A DNA stretch of 64,000 nt from Exophiala sp. HKRS030 (lineage: Eukaryota; Ascomycota; Eurotiomycetes; Chaetothyriales; Herpotrichiellaceae), in NCBI GenBank assembly GCA_023897205.1, contig JAHWDD010000006.1, positions 2,480,001 through 2,544,000 of the forward strand. Reading direction: 5' to 3'. Made by a program: the position numbers and the translations under genes. Positions 1 through 11,541 of the stretch are shown in pieces (the first letter of the stretch is position 1; each line of letters starts with the position of its first letter). The notes under the pieces are model-generated. The model saw only the letters and a list, made by a program, of their open reading frames with translations. It did no database searches and was not told the DNA's origin.

Positions 1-1160
1 TACGGGACCCAGATGGCCACGCGGGTCCTGACGGCCTTGTTCATCGCCCCGCCAACCGCGTTGGGAGGGATCATCGTGACGGAGCTGTTTTTCGTCCATG
101 AAAGAGGAACCAAGACCGGCATCTGGAAGCTCTTCTTCACCATCGGTGCCCCGGCCGGTCCGTTCATACTCGGTTTCGTGACCAAGTTCGCCGGTCTGCG
201 CTGGGTGTATGGTGTCATGGCGTTGACCTGTTTCGGGCTCTTTCTTTCCTACGTCCTTTTCTGCCCGGAGACAAAATACGAGCGTAACTACTATCGACGA
301 GGATGCCGACGACCGGCTTCTTGTGGCCATGTTGTGCCTTCTCAGCCTTCTCAACTCGACTTTATGAAATTTTGTCCCGTCGATCTCCGAAAACCCTGGA
401 GCTGGAAGACTTTCCTCCGACCTCTCACGCTATTCTTCTCTGCACCTCGGATCATTCTACCAATCTGCGCATACGCGATCGTCTTTGCGTATGCAAATGT
501 GGCCATCTGTCTTACAGTGCCGCAGGTGGCTGGCGAGAAGTTTCACCTCGACTCTGAAGGAATTGGCCTCCAATTTATCGCCATCATGGTTGGTCTTGTA
601 CTTGGAGAACTCCTAGGTGGCTTCGGCTCCGATCGTTGGATGACATGGAGGATATCCAAAAGAGGGGGGAACCGGGTCATCGAGGACAGATTGTGGCTCT
701 CATATCCCGGAATCGTCCTTGTCGTTGTTGGCTTGGTGCTATGGGGCGTAAAGACTCAGCAAGCTCGTGAAGGACACTGGATTGTCTCCCCCAGTATCGG
801 TGCTGCCATCGCTTCATTCGGCTGCCAGGTGATCACCACGGTACTAGTTACCTACGCCATTGACGTTGATCCCATCCGGTCGGCTGATACCGGTCTGGTA
901 ATCAACCTTGTCAGACAGTTATGGGCCTTTGTCAGTTTTGCTGAAACTCCCTCCTTTCCCCCAGAGATTGAGTGACTGCCACTGACGGGCCTGTTAAACA
1001 GATCGGTCCATTCTATTTCCCGCGAATGTTCAGCTCTCTTGGTTTCGGAGGCGCTGGAGGAGTCATGGCGGCAGTCGTTGGTGTCGCCGCCAGCACTCTA
1101 GTGGCCCTCGTCCAGTTCAACATTGTTGCTGGCCCCGCTGAGGCTGTCACTGCTGTGTAG
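1..1160 (+). CDS. MFS transporter, C-terminal part (5' end outside window)
   Basis: The frame is open from base 1, so the N-terminal membrane segments lie to the left. The exons are 1-930 and 1002-1160, and the intron 931-1001 falls on a codon boundary. What remains is hydrophobic with several membrane segments and a charged loop after PETKYERN, as between helices 6 and 7 of fungal MFS drug/cation exporters. The second exon gives the last helices (IGPFYFPRMF, then VMAAVVGVAASTLVALVQF). It ends 321 bases from the convergent homogentisate dioxygenase gene, so it may serve the aromatic cluster as uptake or efflux carrier; that role is inferred from position. Oddity: the loop at about 286-360 reads RRGCRRPASC in the open frame, whereas the next frame over reads the more loop-like acidic IDEDADDRLL. 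Confidence 0.8.
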
Positions 1161-1481
1161 AGTACGGATATATGTGAATGGTTGTTGTGAGCCGACTGTA
1201 CAGTGGAATGAGTGGGGAACATTGTAGAGCTTTATCGAGGAGAGTCTTGGGCCAAAGCTGAGGTCGTGTCCTTTTCTCTCTACACTGGGAGATAGACGTA
1301 GAGAGAAGTCAATCTAAAACGAGCGAAGAAGTAGTCTAGACCGCATTGCTCAGGCAACAACACGATAGGCAGCATGCGAGTCATGACTGTTGAACCATCA
1401 ATCATAACTCCAGATAACAAGGAATGCCTCTCTCTTTCTTGATAATCGAATAGACGATGGAACAAATACTACTTGGAAATC
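1161..1481. other. convergent intergenic spacer
   Basis: This is the 3' flank shared by the MFS gene and the homogentisate dioxygenase gene. I see no gene or repeat in it. Confidence 0.6.
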
Positions 1482-2929
1482 CTAAGATTGATGATACCCG
1501 TTCACGTCCATGTCAACAACATCTTTCAGGAGAGTGCTCTTTCTCTTCGCCGAGGCTGGAAACTCATAATGAGGCTTGAGACCCAACCACGTTTGGGCAT
1601 TGTAGTTCTCCTGTCTTTTCCCACAGCCTTTCATTGCCCAGTCACTCAGGCCAAGTAGCATTGGTGTTTCCACCACAAAAGCCAAACTGCCCTCACCCAC
1701 TTTCTGAGGATGTAGCTCAGCCACCGAAGCCTTACGGTGGGTCTCGCTGTCAGGGCCGTGGGCACCCATCACCGTATGTAAGCTCGCGCCACCGGCTCGG
1801 AAACCGCCGTCCGTACGCCCGTCGTACTCTCCTTCGATCAAGCCCATGTATTCTGCCATGGTATTGCGGTGATACCAAGGAGGTCGCATGGTGTTCTCCA
1901 TGGCCAGCCACCTAGGTGGGAAGATGGCCATCTCGAAGACCTGCTCGGACGATGTGAGGAAGGTGAAGATGGAGGGATCAGGGTGATCGTACGAAACACT
2001 ACCAATGGTCATGAAGCGTCCTAGGTCGTACTTGTAGGGATAATACGAGCCATGCCAGGCAACGATATCGAACGGTGTATGATCTTGGACTGAGGAGAAT
2101 AGCCGATCATTAAATTTGGCAACGATCCTGTACTCGTGTGTTGTGTCTTCATCGAATGCTGCTTCGGGAATCTGGAAATCCCGGGCATTGGCCAGACCGA
2201 ATGATCCTAAAGGACCGAGATCTGGGAGAGTAAAATTACCCTGGAAGAGCTCAAATGCATAACCACGAACGGGGCCGTCTGGGAGCGTTACGTTGTAGCG
2301 AATGCCACGAGGAATGACACAAATCTCCTTGGGACGGACAAGTAGGTGCCCCAGCTCTGTTCGAATGTCCAGTACGCCCTGCTGCAGGATGATCAGAAGG
2401 TCACCGTCCGCAGAAAAGTAGGCGATTTTTGGGTCCATGGACTGTCCAGCTGTAAAAATGAAGAAGCCCACTCCCGAGCGTGTCGCAGGATCGCCAGCTC
2501 CTCCAAGCAAGCGCATGGAGTGTATCCAATCCAAGGACTCGTCAATGTCAAAGGGGCTCCAACGCAATTGCGTCGGGGTGTAGTTGAGTTTTTGGCCGAA
2601 CCGGCTGTGAGCAAACTGCTCTTCCGGCTCTGGCTCGAATGGGCGCTGATGTGCACTGGGCATGATCCTGTACAGCCATGTTTGATGGTTGTCGTTACGT
2701 GGAGAAATGAAAGGGCAACCAGTGATCCTTTCGGTATACAACCCATAGGGCGGCCTTTGCGGGGTATTTTGAGCTATGGGCAGTGCTCCCTTGATTGCCT
2801 CTGATCTAGAATCCTCATAAGCCTGATGGCATTCGTAGACATGATTAGTAGGAATACCAACTCCTGATATTGACCGAAGCCTGTGAGGTAGGCATACTTC
2901 TCAGGCGTCTTGAACTTTGTCATAGGCAT
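1482..2929 (-). CDS. hmgA: homogentisate 1,2-dioxygenase
   Basis: It opens the aromatic ring of homogentisate to give maleylacetoacetate, the central step of Phe/Tyr and phenylacetate breakdown, probably in the cytosol. There are two exons on the minus strand, 2929-2862 and 2805-1482; intron 2806-2861 (56 nt) keeps the frame and gives 463 aa. The start MPMTKFKTPEKYAYLTGFGQ matches the family N-terminus and has a CCACC context. Downstream come GALPIAQNTPQRPPYGLY and QTWLYRIMPSA. The iron-binding region is intact: PPWYHRNTMAEYMG carries the His and Glu ligands, and GAHGPD carries the second His. The Zn2Cys6 gene lies 238 bases upstream on the same strand. Neighbouring P450 and flavin monooxygenase genes suggest it serves an inducible catabolic cluster. 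I do not see the next two pathway enzymes (isomerase, fumarylacetoacetase); they may lie left of the window. Confidence 0.95.
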
Positions 2930-3167
2930 GGTGGCTGATGTGTCTGCTTGTGAGGAAGAAGCGCCTACATTCTCATCGAACGCGAAAATTATAACTCGAG
3001 GCTGTGGCAAACATGGTCGGAGGTTGACTGGCGCTCGGAATGGGTTCCGACAACAATGAATACCTCGGACAGCGGAGCCGAATCCAACCTTCAGCACAAT
3101 TTCCAGACATCTCCGCTTGCAATCACATGATGCTGAAATGAATCTCGACGTTGCAAAGCGGCAAGGG

Positions 3168-5661
3168 CTACCATTGCCAGCTGGTAGTATCATGCAGATC
3201 ATCGGGAAGGCTGTAGCCTAACAGATTTGCTGTGACATCGTCAAGCGGTTCGTCCATCATCGAAAGCTCGCTCCTGAGCAGTGATGGAAACATGGACGTG
3301 GAAAATGCAAAATCCTTCGACTCAAAGATTGTCTGGTCGTGAGTTGGCTGCATTTGAGACCTTATCGACGACATTGGCATAACAGGCTCATTCTCTGCGC
3401 AAGCCAGTCCTCCGGCCACTTGTGAATGTTGCAGATATACATCTTCGACGTTTTGACCCTCCATGTTTCGTGTTTCTCGACGAAGACCAAGTTTGGGACC
3501 AACAATCTCCAAGATCCTAATGGAGCTCCATACTCGGGCTATGACTGGTGATCTTGGGCTCAAGTTGCGGAGCACATCCATAACGAGATAGAACTCATCG
3601 CAAAGCTGATGGCCAAAGACCGCGGGCGCATTGCTTACGGCAAGTAGGATGCCAGCGAGATGAGAAATCAGGAAGTCTCTGAAGAATAACGGCTCATCCT
3701 GAGCGAGAGTCGTGGTTCGGCTCGCTAGAGCAAGAAATTGGACCGACTCCCGAGCGATATCAACCGCAAGTTGTGAGTGCTTTTTGTTGTCTGCGATCCT
3801 GGCCGCAGAATAAAGTACGGGGCGGTATATCAGGCTCCGTAGTTGTTGTGTTCGGATATGGAGCACAATAGCCACATACATGGCCGGGACATTGGACAGC
3901 TCAAGTTGAGTTTGCTGATTCATTTGGAGGTTGCCGACGTCTAGGGTCAGATCAGGAGATAGTTGTTTTTGCCATTGCAGTACCTTGTAGTCTTGGTAGT
4001 CCACCTCTTCTACAGGGAACGTCATGCTGCGGTCCCGTAACATGCTCATCCGACGACTTATTTCAGCAGAAAGCCTCGTGAGCCCCACCATGGCTTCGAG
4101 GTAAGGGTATTGTGACTGGTTGTGTCAGAGACTTCCAGAACAGAAATGGTAAATCATGTTATATCAGAAATGGTTTCACTCACTGGACGAGGGACAGAAG
4201 GCTCGATTTCCGAGTCTTGCATAATGAAGGGTACTCCTAGGCCAATGCTTGACCTTCTTTCGAGAACGTAGACCGACCAAAAGGTTGTGATGGCAGTAAC
4301 ACGATCGTTTTGCTCTTTTATGTGCTGGAATGTCTCTGTGCGGTGCAAACCCATCTCAAAGCAAAGACGAACAGCAAGGGAGATTACTGTAGGAATTGAC
4401 CGGTCAGAATTGCAGTACAGCGTCAAGGAGTATAACTTAATGTTCGCAAGAGAACCCACATCGATTCGCCCTCATCTCGTCATCCAGGTGATAATATAGA
4501 ATGGCCTGTTCGTGTTATTCCACAACACAAAACTTCAAAGGCATAAACTACTCACCACAAGAACGAGCATGTTGATGTTTCCAAGCGATGGTGTCTCCGT
4601 AAACGCAGCTTGAGCAGCAGAGCCAGTGCTCTCGAAGAGACGCTTAGCGGTTTCATTCACACCACCACTTCCCGCTGTGAGGCTATTAGCGAGCACCAAT
4701 TTCAGAAGGTGGGTTTCGCCATCAAAAAGTGCATCAACTACGCTCAGGCAGTCCTGTTTGGCCACAGATGTCCTCGCACGTGTCATTAATTTATCGAGAG
4801 ATATCCATCGAGCCTGTAGCGTTTCGGTATTAACTACTGGAAACAGTCTTCCGATAGTGTTGCTCCAGGAGGCGATAAGTCTGAAGACCTCTTCCTGGCT
4901 CATATGCCACAAAGGGTCTTTTTCGAGAAGGGATCGAATATTGCCCAGATCGAGGATCCGAAAGGCAGAGACTGAGGCAAAACTCAGTTCGTCTCTTCTT
5001 GATAATGGTTCAGTCTCGACCGAGTCCAAGCCTAGAGTCTGCAGTCGTTGCCGCGCCACCTCAAAGGCAAATCCTGAGCTTGTAGGGCCTCGGCAAGGCG
5101 AAGAATCCGCTGAATGTGTTTCCCCCGCCCGTTCACGTCCTGAGCTGTCTGGGACAACGGTAGGGTACGGCACCATTGTAACCTGTGTCGAAGGTGGAGC
5201 AGTCCTGAGGAGTTCGACATCAGAAGCGTTGGTCGGCGTCAGCTTCTTCATGACCTGCTCCAGATTATCTCTCATATACTGGACTTCTGTGGTGATGCGT
5301 TGAATGTCGCTGCGACCGTTAGCCAGTCAACAGTGGTCACCGAGGAACAGAAGGGCAGGACTTGCTTCCAGTCTGGCACTTGGTGAGATGAAGCGATGGC
5401 GTAGACGCACTCCGACCCCTGTAACATGCAGCGCTCACAAGGTTCCTCCCCGTCGCACTTAAGCTTGCGGCGTTTGCACTCTGTGCTGGGCCAGAAGTTA
5501 GTGGGGGTTTTGATCACTGATATCCCTTCAATCGGAGCTTATATTTACCAAGCTTTGTTCACATATCGGCTTCGCTTTGATCTCGTAGACCTCTGCTTCG
5601 CATCCTCTGTTGGCCTTTTAGAGGCCGAGCAGTCACGCTGATTGTTCTGTGGAGACATCAT
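3168..5661 (-). CDS. Zn2Cys6 transcription factor with fungal-specific TF domain
   Basis: Nuclear regulator, likely controlling the flanking aromatic genes (inference from position). The five exons on the minus strand are 5661-5549, 5485-5380, 5278-4556, 4435-4184 and 4115-3168. All phases close and give 713 aa. Joining exons 1 and 2 produces the zinc cluster NKACTECKRRKLKCDG followed by PCERCMLQGSEC, with all six cysteines. Exon 3 starts at YMRDNLEQVMKKL, a coiled-coil-like dimerisation segment. The middle homology region is seen in exon 4 (LAVRLCFEMGLHR, FWSVYVLERRSSIG) and continues in exon 5 (PYLEAMVGLTRLSAEISRRM). The third exon depends on acceptor use. A nearer AG at 5310 would add DIQRITTEVQ, which also looks like coiled coil, but that acceptor breaks the frame; the AG at 5279 keeps it. 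The start is one of two adjacent ATGs (5661, 5658). Confidence 0.88.
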
Positions 5662-6141
5662 GATACTATACGACAGATTCAAAGTCAAGGGACAAGAGAT
5701 ACGAGGACTGGGACGCAAAGATGTCCTATGTGCAATCAAAACCCACTGTCTTCTGTTGACTGGGGAAATAGACAAAGGAACGATCAAAGAGGAAAGCAGG
5801 AATCGGATGATCCGGGAAGTCAGGTTGGAGCAATTAGTAGGAATCCCCCAGGGCCCCGCTCCATTGCCGGGGAATCTCAGGTGTGGGGAAGAGCGAGGTT
5901 GTGGCTGTGCCCCGGGACACCATTTCAAGGAGGCGTTAAAGGGTAGTTCGAATCGTTGTGCATGCTGTAAAGAGGGCTAACAATTTCCCGGGGTTATATG
6001 ATGTAGAACTTGTGGTACGAGGATATACGGAGTAGCGTAACCCACATCTATTTTAACACTACTTGCATGATGCGATCGAGACTACCAACTGGGAGCAGAC
6101 TATCAAGGCCCACGTTCTATCTGGCTTTGAGTTTTTCTCAT
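5662..6141. other. spacer between regulator and P450
   Basis: This holds the promoter of the Zn2Cys6 gene and the 3' flank of the P450 gene. It contains one copy of the 9-base TACGGAGTA motif at 6026. I see no further gene. Confidence 0.6.
6026..6034 (+). repeat. TACGGAGTA intergenic 9-mer
   Basis: Exact copy of the dispersed near-palindromic motif, downstream of the P450 gene and upstream of the regulator. Confidence 0.7.
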
Positions 6142-7859
6142 TCATGTCTTCGCCACACCCAAGGCGGCTTCCAGCGCACTCAAATTTCTCGGTACGAATC
6201 TGACCTTGAACGGTTTTGGAATTGAGACTGTGGCCATCGGGTTGTTGACTCCAGTAATAGGATTTGTATCGATCGGCTCGTCTGCTACAATCTTGAAAGA
6301 ATTGATGAGCCGAATAAACAGGAGATACAACTCTCGATTGGCCATGTGGATGCCAATACACATCCGGCTCCCAACGCCGAAGGTGTAGTTGGTGGTTTCC
6401 GGATGCTCGAGCCAGCGTTCAGGTCTGAAGACTTCTGGGTCCTCCCAGAGGTCAGGGTCTTACAGGGTTAGCGTATCACTCAAACCGCTTTCGAGTATAA
6501 TGGCGGGAGTACTGACCCATATTGCAGGCCCATGCATTCAAAAAAAGAGTGGTGCCCTTGGGAATACGTTTTCCCTGGTAAAAGATGTCTTGCATTGTCT
6601 TCCTGGGAAGCGAAAGCCGAGTGGCAGGATAGTGTCTTTGACCAGTTAGCAAATTGGGAAATTCTGAGCTTCAGAAGCAAGAGTTACCAACCTCGCGATT
6701 TCTTTTATCAATGCCATGATGTATTCCACAGTGAACTCGTCCGAAGCTTCACAGAGCGGCGCTCCTTGAGGAAACTTCTTCGCAATCTCACTGAGTGCCT
6801 TCTCCTGAATCTCAGGCTTCATCGCGAGGATCGCGAGACCCCAGGACACGGTTGCTTGCATTGTATCGAGCCCAGCGGCTGTCATGGTGACATTAAGCGA
6901 TGTAAGTTCATGATCAGTCAGCTTGCCATCGGGGTCGAGCTTAACATTGGCCCTGATACATGGTTTGTAGCTTCCCTTCTCCAACCGTTCGTCAAGTTCA
7001 CGATCCATTTGGCCCATGTACCTGCCACGACGTACACTCATGTCTCGCGCAACAGCAGAGACACCATTGAATGGGTTCAATCGCAGCAAAGGTATGTGAT
7101 CCTGCAGGTTACTGGTGGTGCTGCGGAAGTTGCTGATTGCATTTTCGACATATATAATCTCGCGGAACATATCTGTCTGACTTTCTACACGAGCTCCCCA
7201 GTGCAGCGTGAAGCCAAGGCTTACATTCATCCGCAGAAAGAGTGGTATCGGGTTGACTTGTTCTTTACCTGCTTTGCCCAATTCAAGTGCATCTTTGAGG
7301 AGTATCCTAGTCTCACTATCGATGTGTGGCACATAACTGGCAACGGAGGGTCGGTTGAGAGCCGAAGCGAAAATTTTGCGTCTCTTCTTTAGAGAGTCGC
7401 TGTATGGTGATGCGCCAATGGTCAAGGCCGCTCCCTTCGAGATAATCTGGAAACACTGTCAGCCATTTCGAAATAAAGCTCAATCTGTGGCGAACTCACT
7501 TTGTGAAAAGTGTAGAACTCTGGTCGAGAAGCCGTTGCGTGAGAATTTTGTGTAAGCAGTGTTTTGGCCGCTGCTGCGGTATTGATAACTAGGACTGGAT
7601 TGTTGCCCAGTTGAATTTGATAGACAGGGCCGTACTTGCGAGACCAGTCACGGTACTGTAATGGGGCGTCTTTGCCGTAGATCTGCCACAGGTTTCCCAC
7701 AATTGGAGGTCCATATGGTCCCTTGAATCGGGGAATTCGAACAGCCCATCTAACGCCTTCGTAGACGACCAGGAATATTCCAAAAACGAATGCGGTGGCA
7801 ATGGCGTAAAGCGTTGTAATTCTCTGCTCTTGTAGAGCCCCAAGAATGTTGACCATCAT
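6142..7859 (-). CDS. cytochrome P450, CYP504 (hydroxyphenylacetate hydroxylase)-like
   Basis: Haem monooxygenase anchored by an N-terminal membrane segment (about residues 10-35). The four exons on the minus strand are 7859-7500, 7446-6692, 6635-6517 and 6458-6142; phases close to 516 aa. Visible signatures are the proline-rich hinge (IPRFKGPYGPPIVGNLWQIY), the I-helix region TMTAAGLDTMQATVSW, the ExxR-type KEIAR, PERW, and the haem loop FGVGSRMCIG with Cys at about residue 445. The stretches SRPEFYTFHK, KRRRKIFASALNRPSV and FRSTTSNLQDHIPLLRL are the pattern I associate with CYP504 phenylacetate/3-hydroxyphenylacetate hydroxylases. The latter make homogentisate, the substrate of the nearby dioxygenase. 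Exact substrate is inferred from family resemblance and context. It is divergent from the flavin monooxygenase gene across 588 bases. An alternative is another aromatic or benzoate-type P450. Confidence 0.9.
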
Positions 7860-8447
7860 ATCGTGCAGTATCAGTGGTGGTCAGTTTTGGCTCGAAGATA
7901 AGGCATTGCTCGGCTTTTGGCAATATGTATTCGATGGAGGCACCATCACTGAGGCCAATTTCCGCCGTGAATATACAGTAGTCACTCATCAATCACCCAT
8001 CGGACTGTGGTCGTCGATCGCCCTGGTGTATTTGTGGGTCTCGGAATCTCGGAACTAGTGCAGCCACCTGCACTTCTTGGGTGATAACCACGGATAAGGG
8101 CGACCATTGCGCACCGTGGAGACATAGGTCTTGCCATTGTTGAGCTATGGTTTCCTCCGTACATTTTTGCTGTGAGGCAATTCTACCCACCAGCGCGGAA
8201 CAATTGAGATGTCGGTATGTGCCATTTATTCATTACCTTCCATCGTGATTTGGTTCGGCCTAGAGTGCCTGAAGGACCCCACCAGGTGCTGTGCTCTGTC
8301 GAAGGGATGCCGAAGACCTAATAGACAAAGAGGTAGATGAGTCCTTTGATGATATTTACTTCGACTGATGTTTCATCACCACATTGTTTCTTCAGTTGTT
8401 CAATATTGGCCATTCAGGTAAAAAATCGTCTTGCGCGATCGGACAAT
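7860..8447. promoter_or_regulatory. bidirectional promoter of P450 and flavin monooxygenase
   Basis: A 588-base divergent spacer between the start codons of two oxygenase genes. It is the natural place for shared control by the cluster's Zn2Cys6 protein. I could not pick out a convincing CGG-type palindrome by eye. Confidence 0.55.
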
Positions 8448-10174
8448 ATGGAGGAGACCAACGCCCAGAGAATCCTGATCATAGGGGCAGGTCCAGTAAG
8501 TCCTCTTCGTCGTGATGAACAGTGGCCACGTTGCAGAGACATTTTCTGCTTTCCAAAGGTCGCAACAATAGCACAGGCTCTAACGTCATGTAGGTTGGAC
8601 TAGCTCTGGCCCTGGATCTCGGAAGAAGGGGAGTACGTTCAACTATTATTGAACGTAGTTCCGGTACTGGGACGGAGTTCTTAGCCAAAGCCGATTATCT
8701 GAACGAGAGAAGTATGGAATTCTGTCGCCTGCTCGGCCTGCAGGAAGAGATTGCCAACGCTGGCTTTCCCGACGACGTAACACGGGACACCGTCTTCTGC
8801 ACTTCACTCAACGGCCATTTCATCGGTCGTTTACCGATGCCTTCGTTGAAAGAAAGGAAACTTCCACCACAATGTCGCGAGATGCACCGAAGATGTCCGC
8901 AATTCTGGTTCGATCCGATGCTGGCTCGTGCTGTCATCCGGCAAGGAATGTGCGAGATTCACTATGGGCATGAATTTGTTCGGTGCGAGGACGATCATCA
9001 AGGAGTTACGTGTACAATGAAACGCTGCGAGGATGGACAAAACCAAAAGATTCGAACAGACTATCTTGTCGCTTGTGATGGTCTGGCCAGCTCGGTGCGA
9101 AAGGCTGTTCAAATCGACCGAAGTGGAAAGGAACTTGGATACTCGGTGAGCGTTGTGGTGAGAGCGCATAATTTGTCGGAGAAACATCCCTTTGGCAAGG
9201 GAGAGCGGTACATGTTCATCAGCCCCGAGGGAGTTTGGTCCAACCTCACCGCGATTGATGGACGGTCGTTATACCGTTTTACTGTGGTAGGTTCAGAAGA
9301 GAGGCTAGACCCGGAGCAGCTAGACATGAATGCCCTTGTGGTCAAGGCATTTGGTCGGGACGACATCGAATTCGAGTTGATGCGAACACTGCCTTGGAGG
9401 CGCAGTCAATTCACTGCTGATACATTTAGTAAAGGCCGAGTCATTCTTGCAGGGGACTCGGCTCACACAATGTCACCCACAGGTGGACATGGACTGAACA
9501 CCGGCCTCGGCGATGTTATGGACCTGAGCTGGATCCTGCAAGCCTTGACCGAAGGCTGGGGAGGACCAGGCTTACTGGAGGCATATACTGAAGAACGACG
9601 ACCAGTCGCCATTCGCAACGGGTCAAGCTCTAGCCAGAACTATGCTATTTGGGTGGAGCGGAATGGGCGCGAACAGGTGCTCCAGGATGGTGTCGAGGCT
9701 GACGAGCAGCGACGAGTACTCGGTGAGCAGATGGTAGCAAGCCTCGAGCAGGAGTTCCGTTCCCTTGGAATCGCCATGGGCTATAACTATGCGGCTTCAC
9801 CGATCATTGTGCCGGACGGCACTCCAGCTCCACCCGACGAGCCAAGCAGCTACGTCCAAACAGCTCGACCTGGGCATCGTGCTCCACATTGCTGGCTGGA
9901 AGACGGAAGCTCGATCATTGATCGGTTTGGGAAAGGTTTCGTTCTGCTCAACTTCAAAGAGGGAGTTTCTGGAGGGGACGATCTAGCTTTGGTCGCCGAG
10001 AAGCTTGGTGTTCCCCTGGAGCTGGTGGACATTTCGAACACGGAGGCAGCAAAGCTGTATGAGCGGCACATGGTGATGGTGCGTCCTGATGGAATGGTGG
10101 CCTGGCGTGGTGATGCCCTTCCTGACGATATCCATGGTCTCCTCGATCGGGTTCGCGGGATGTCCTGCAGATAG
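8448..10174 (+). CDS. FAD-dependent aromatic hydroxylase, 3-(3-hydroxyphenyl)propionate hydroxylase-like
   Basis: Class A flavoprotein monooxygenase that adds a hydroxyl to a phenolic ring using NAD(P)H and O2. Exons 8448-8495 and 8594-10174 (intron 98 nt) give 542 aa. The intron interrupts the dinucleotide-binding loop, which is restored on splicing as ILIIGAGPVGLALALDLG. Further signatures are LVACDGLASSVRKAV (DG motif) and GRVILAGDSAHTMSPTGGHG (FAD ribityl-binding GD motif). The C-terminus (HCWLEDGSSIIDRFGKGFVL to DGMVAWRGDALPDD) is the thioredoxin-like tail seen in MhpA/phenol-hydroxylase-type enzymes. In context it may hydroxylate a precursor feeding homogentisate or a related ring substrate. 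The precise substrate cannot be read from sequence. Confidence 0.88.
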
Positions 10175-10492
10175 ATGCACCGGTCATTGGTCCTGAGCGT
10201 CACCAATTGTTAGAGGCCGAGAGACACAAGACAGCGCCAGACCTAACGTTCTATGATCCAGGTGTTTATTGCTTAGATAAGAAAGATTGCATCTGGGGGT
10301 GCGCAAGGGCGGCATCATTATATTTCCTAATCGGGGGTGCCTAAGCATTATCCCTGCACTTGGCCTCGCGCTAAAAGCCTCGTGCCGCACGTGATATCGA
10401 AATTTCCTCGTCCGTCAATCTAATTCTTCTCGGTGTCGCAATTCTGAGTTCTTGATATTTCGCGGTGGGAAGTGGTGGCGTCGTCGCAAATC
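10175..10492. other. spacer between flavin monooxygenase and RRM gene
   Basis: 3' flank of the monooxygenase and promoter of the RRM gene. No further gene seen. Confidence 0.5.
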
Positions 10493-11024
10493 ATGGCAGA
10501 GACGTCAAATAGGCCAAACAGCACAGTCTATGTCGGTGGGCTCGACACGACGCTCGTCACGGCCGCCACACTGTCGGAAGCGTTTATTCCATTTGGCGAA
10601 ATAGTCGACATCACCCTGCCGAAACCAGAGGCCCCATCGTCCAAAGATCTACACCGAGGGTTCGGTTATGTCGAATTCGAAGACGCGGCTGATGCCAAAG
10701 AAGCCATCGACAACATGAATCAGAGCGAACTGTACGGACGAGTCATCAAGGTGGCATTGGCGAAACCGGACCGGAAGGAGACTGGAGAAGCTAGCCTCGG
10801 AAGCACCACGGCCATCTGGGAGCAGGTATGTTTTAAACCAGGGGTCATTACGGCTGCGAGCCACACGACCAGGCACTGACACCGTGTAGGAAGGGTATCT
10901 TGCGAAATATGCCGGTGCTGCCAGTGAAGACAGGGAGGCGGTCGAGCAGTCCAGAAACGAACGGCCTGAAGATCCCATGCAGGGTCTTGAAGGCCTCGAT
11001 GTCGCAGGGCCAAAGCCCGAGTGA
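10493..11024 (+). CDS. small RRM RNA-binding protein
   Basis: Nuclear RNA-binding protein of the kind related to the RRM of cyclophilin E, without a cyclophilin domain. Exons 10493-10825 and 10890-11024; intron 10826-10889 is at a codon boundary. The RRM covers about residues 9-90: RNP2 is STVYVGGL and RNP1 is HRGFGYVEF, ending with GRVIKVALAKPD. A short acidic/Gln tail (EGYLAKYAGAASEDREA, then PMQGLEGLDVAGPKPE) follows. An upstream in-frame ATG at 10472 would add seven residues; I prefer the second because MAETSNRPNSTVYVGGL begins just before the domain. It likely acts in splicing. Identification as a PPIE-type RRM is by resemblance only. Confidence 0.85.
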
Positions 11025-11541
11025 GAGATGCTCGTCATGATTTTATGGCCCGGTATGCGGTATATGAACTTCTACGAAGCAAAGCTCCAAGCAGACCCGT
11101 GATCGCTCAGTGAGGGAGAACCGGAGAAGCAAGTGGGGACAAGGAAAGACGGTCACAGGCAGAGACCTTGATTTGACTGGGCAAAGTCAGGCACTCAGCC
11201 AGACATCTAGCATTATCAGTGGGAGCGTCAGCTGTGGTCAGCCAACCTAGGTCGATGCATGACGCATCAGTGGCCTTCCTCTAGGAATATCGCCAGAGTA
11301 TTCACCGAGGGCGACATAGGGCTCGCGAAGATTACTGATGCACACTTGCAGAGAAGAATAAGAGCGGCAATAGAATAGCTGTCTTGCAAAGAAAATCGCC
11401 GTCGGCATTCTGATTCAATATATACACGTCCTTGTCACATATGGACTTCTTTTCCCTTGGCTCGACAGTCTGGAAACTTCCCATTTCATTTTTCTGCAAT
11501 ACGAGTGCTCTCCTGCTCTTTCTTTTTTCTTCCCCTAGCTC
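11025..11541. other. convergent intergenic spacer
   Basis: 3' flanks of the RRM gene and the B12D gene. No gene or repeat recognised. Confidence 0.5.

Noticed and set aside
283..345. Intron in the left MFS gene (GTAACT ... CTCAG)
   Set aside because: It would be 62 nt and would break the frame that encodes the conserved downstream segment.
5279..5309. Extra coding DIQRITTEVQ at the start of exon 3 of the Zn2Cys6 gene, implying a frameshift
   Set aside because: The acceptor at 5279 gives a clean in-phase 713-residue protein, so no frameshift needs to be invoked, although the peptide looks coiled-coil-like.
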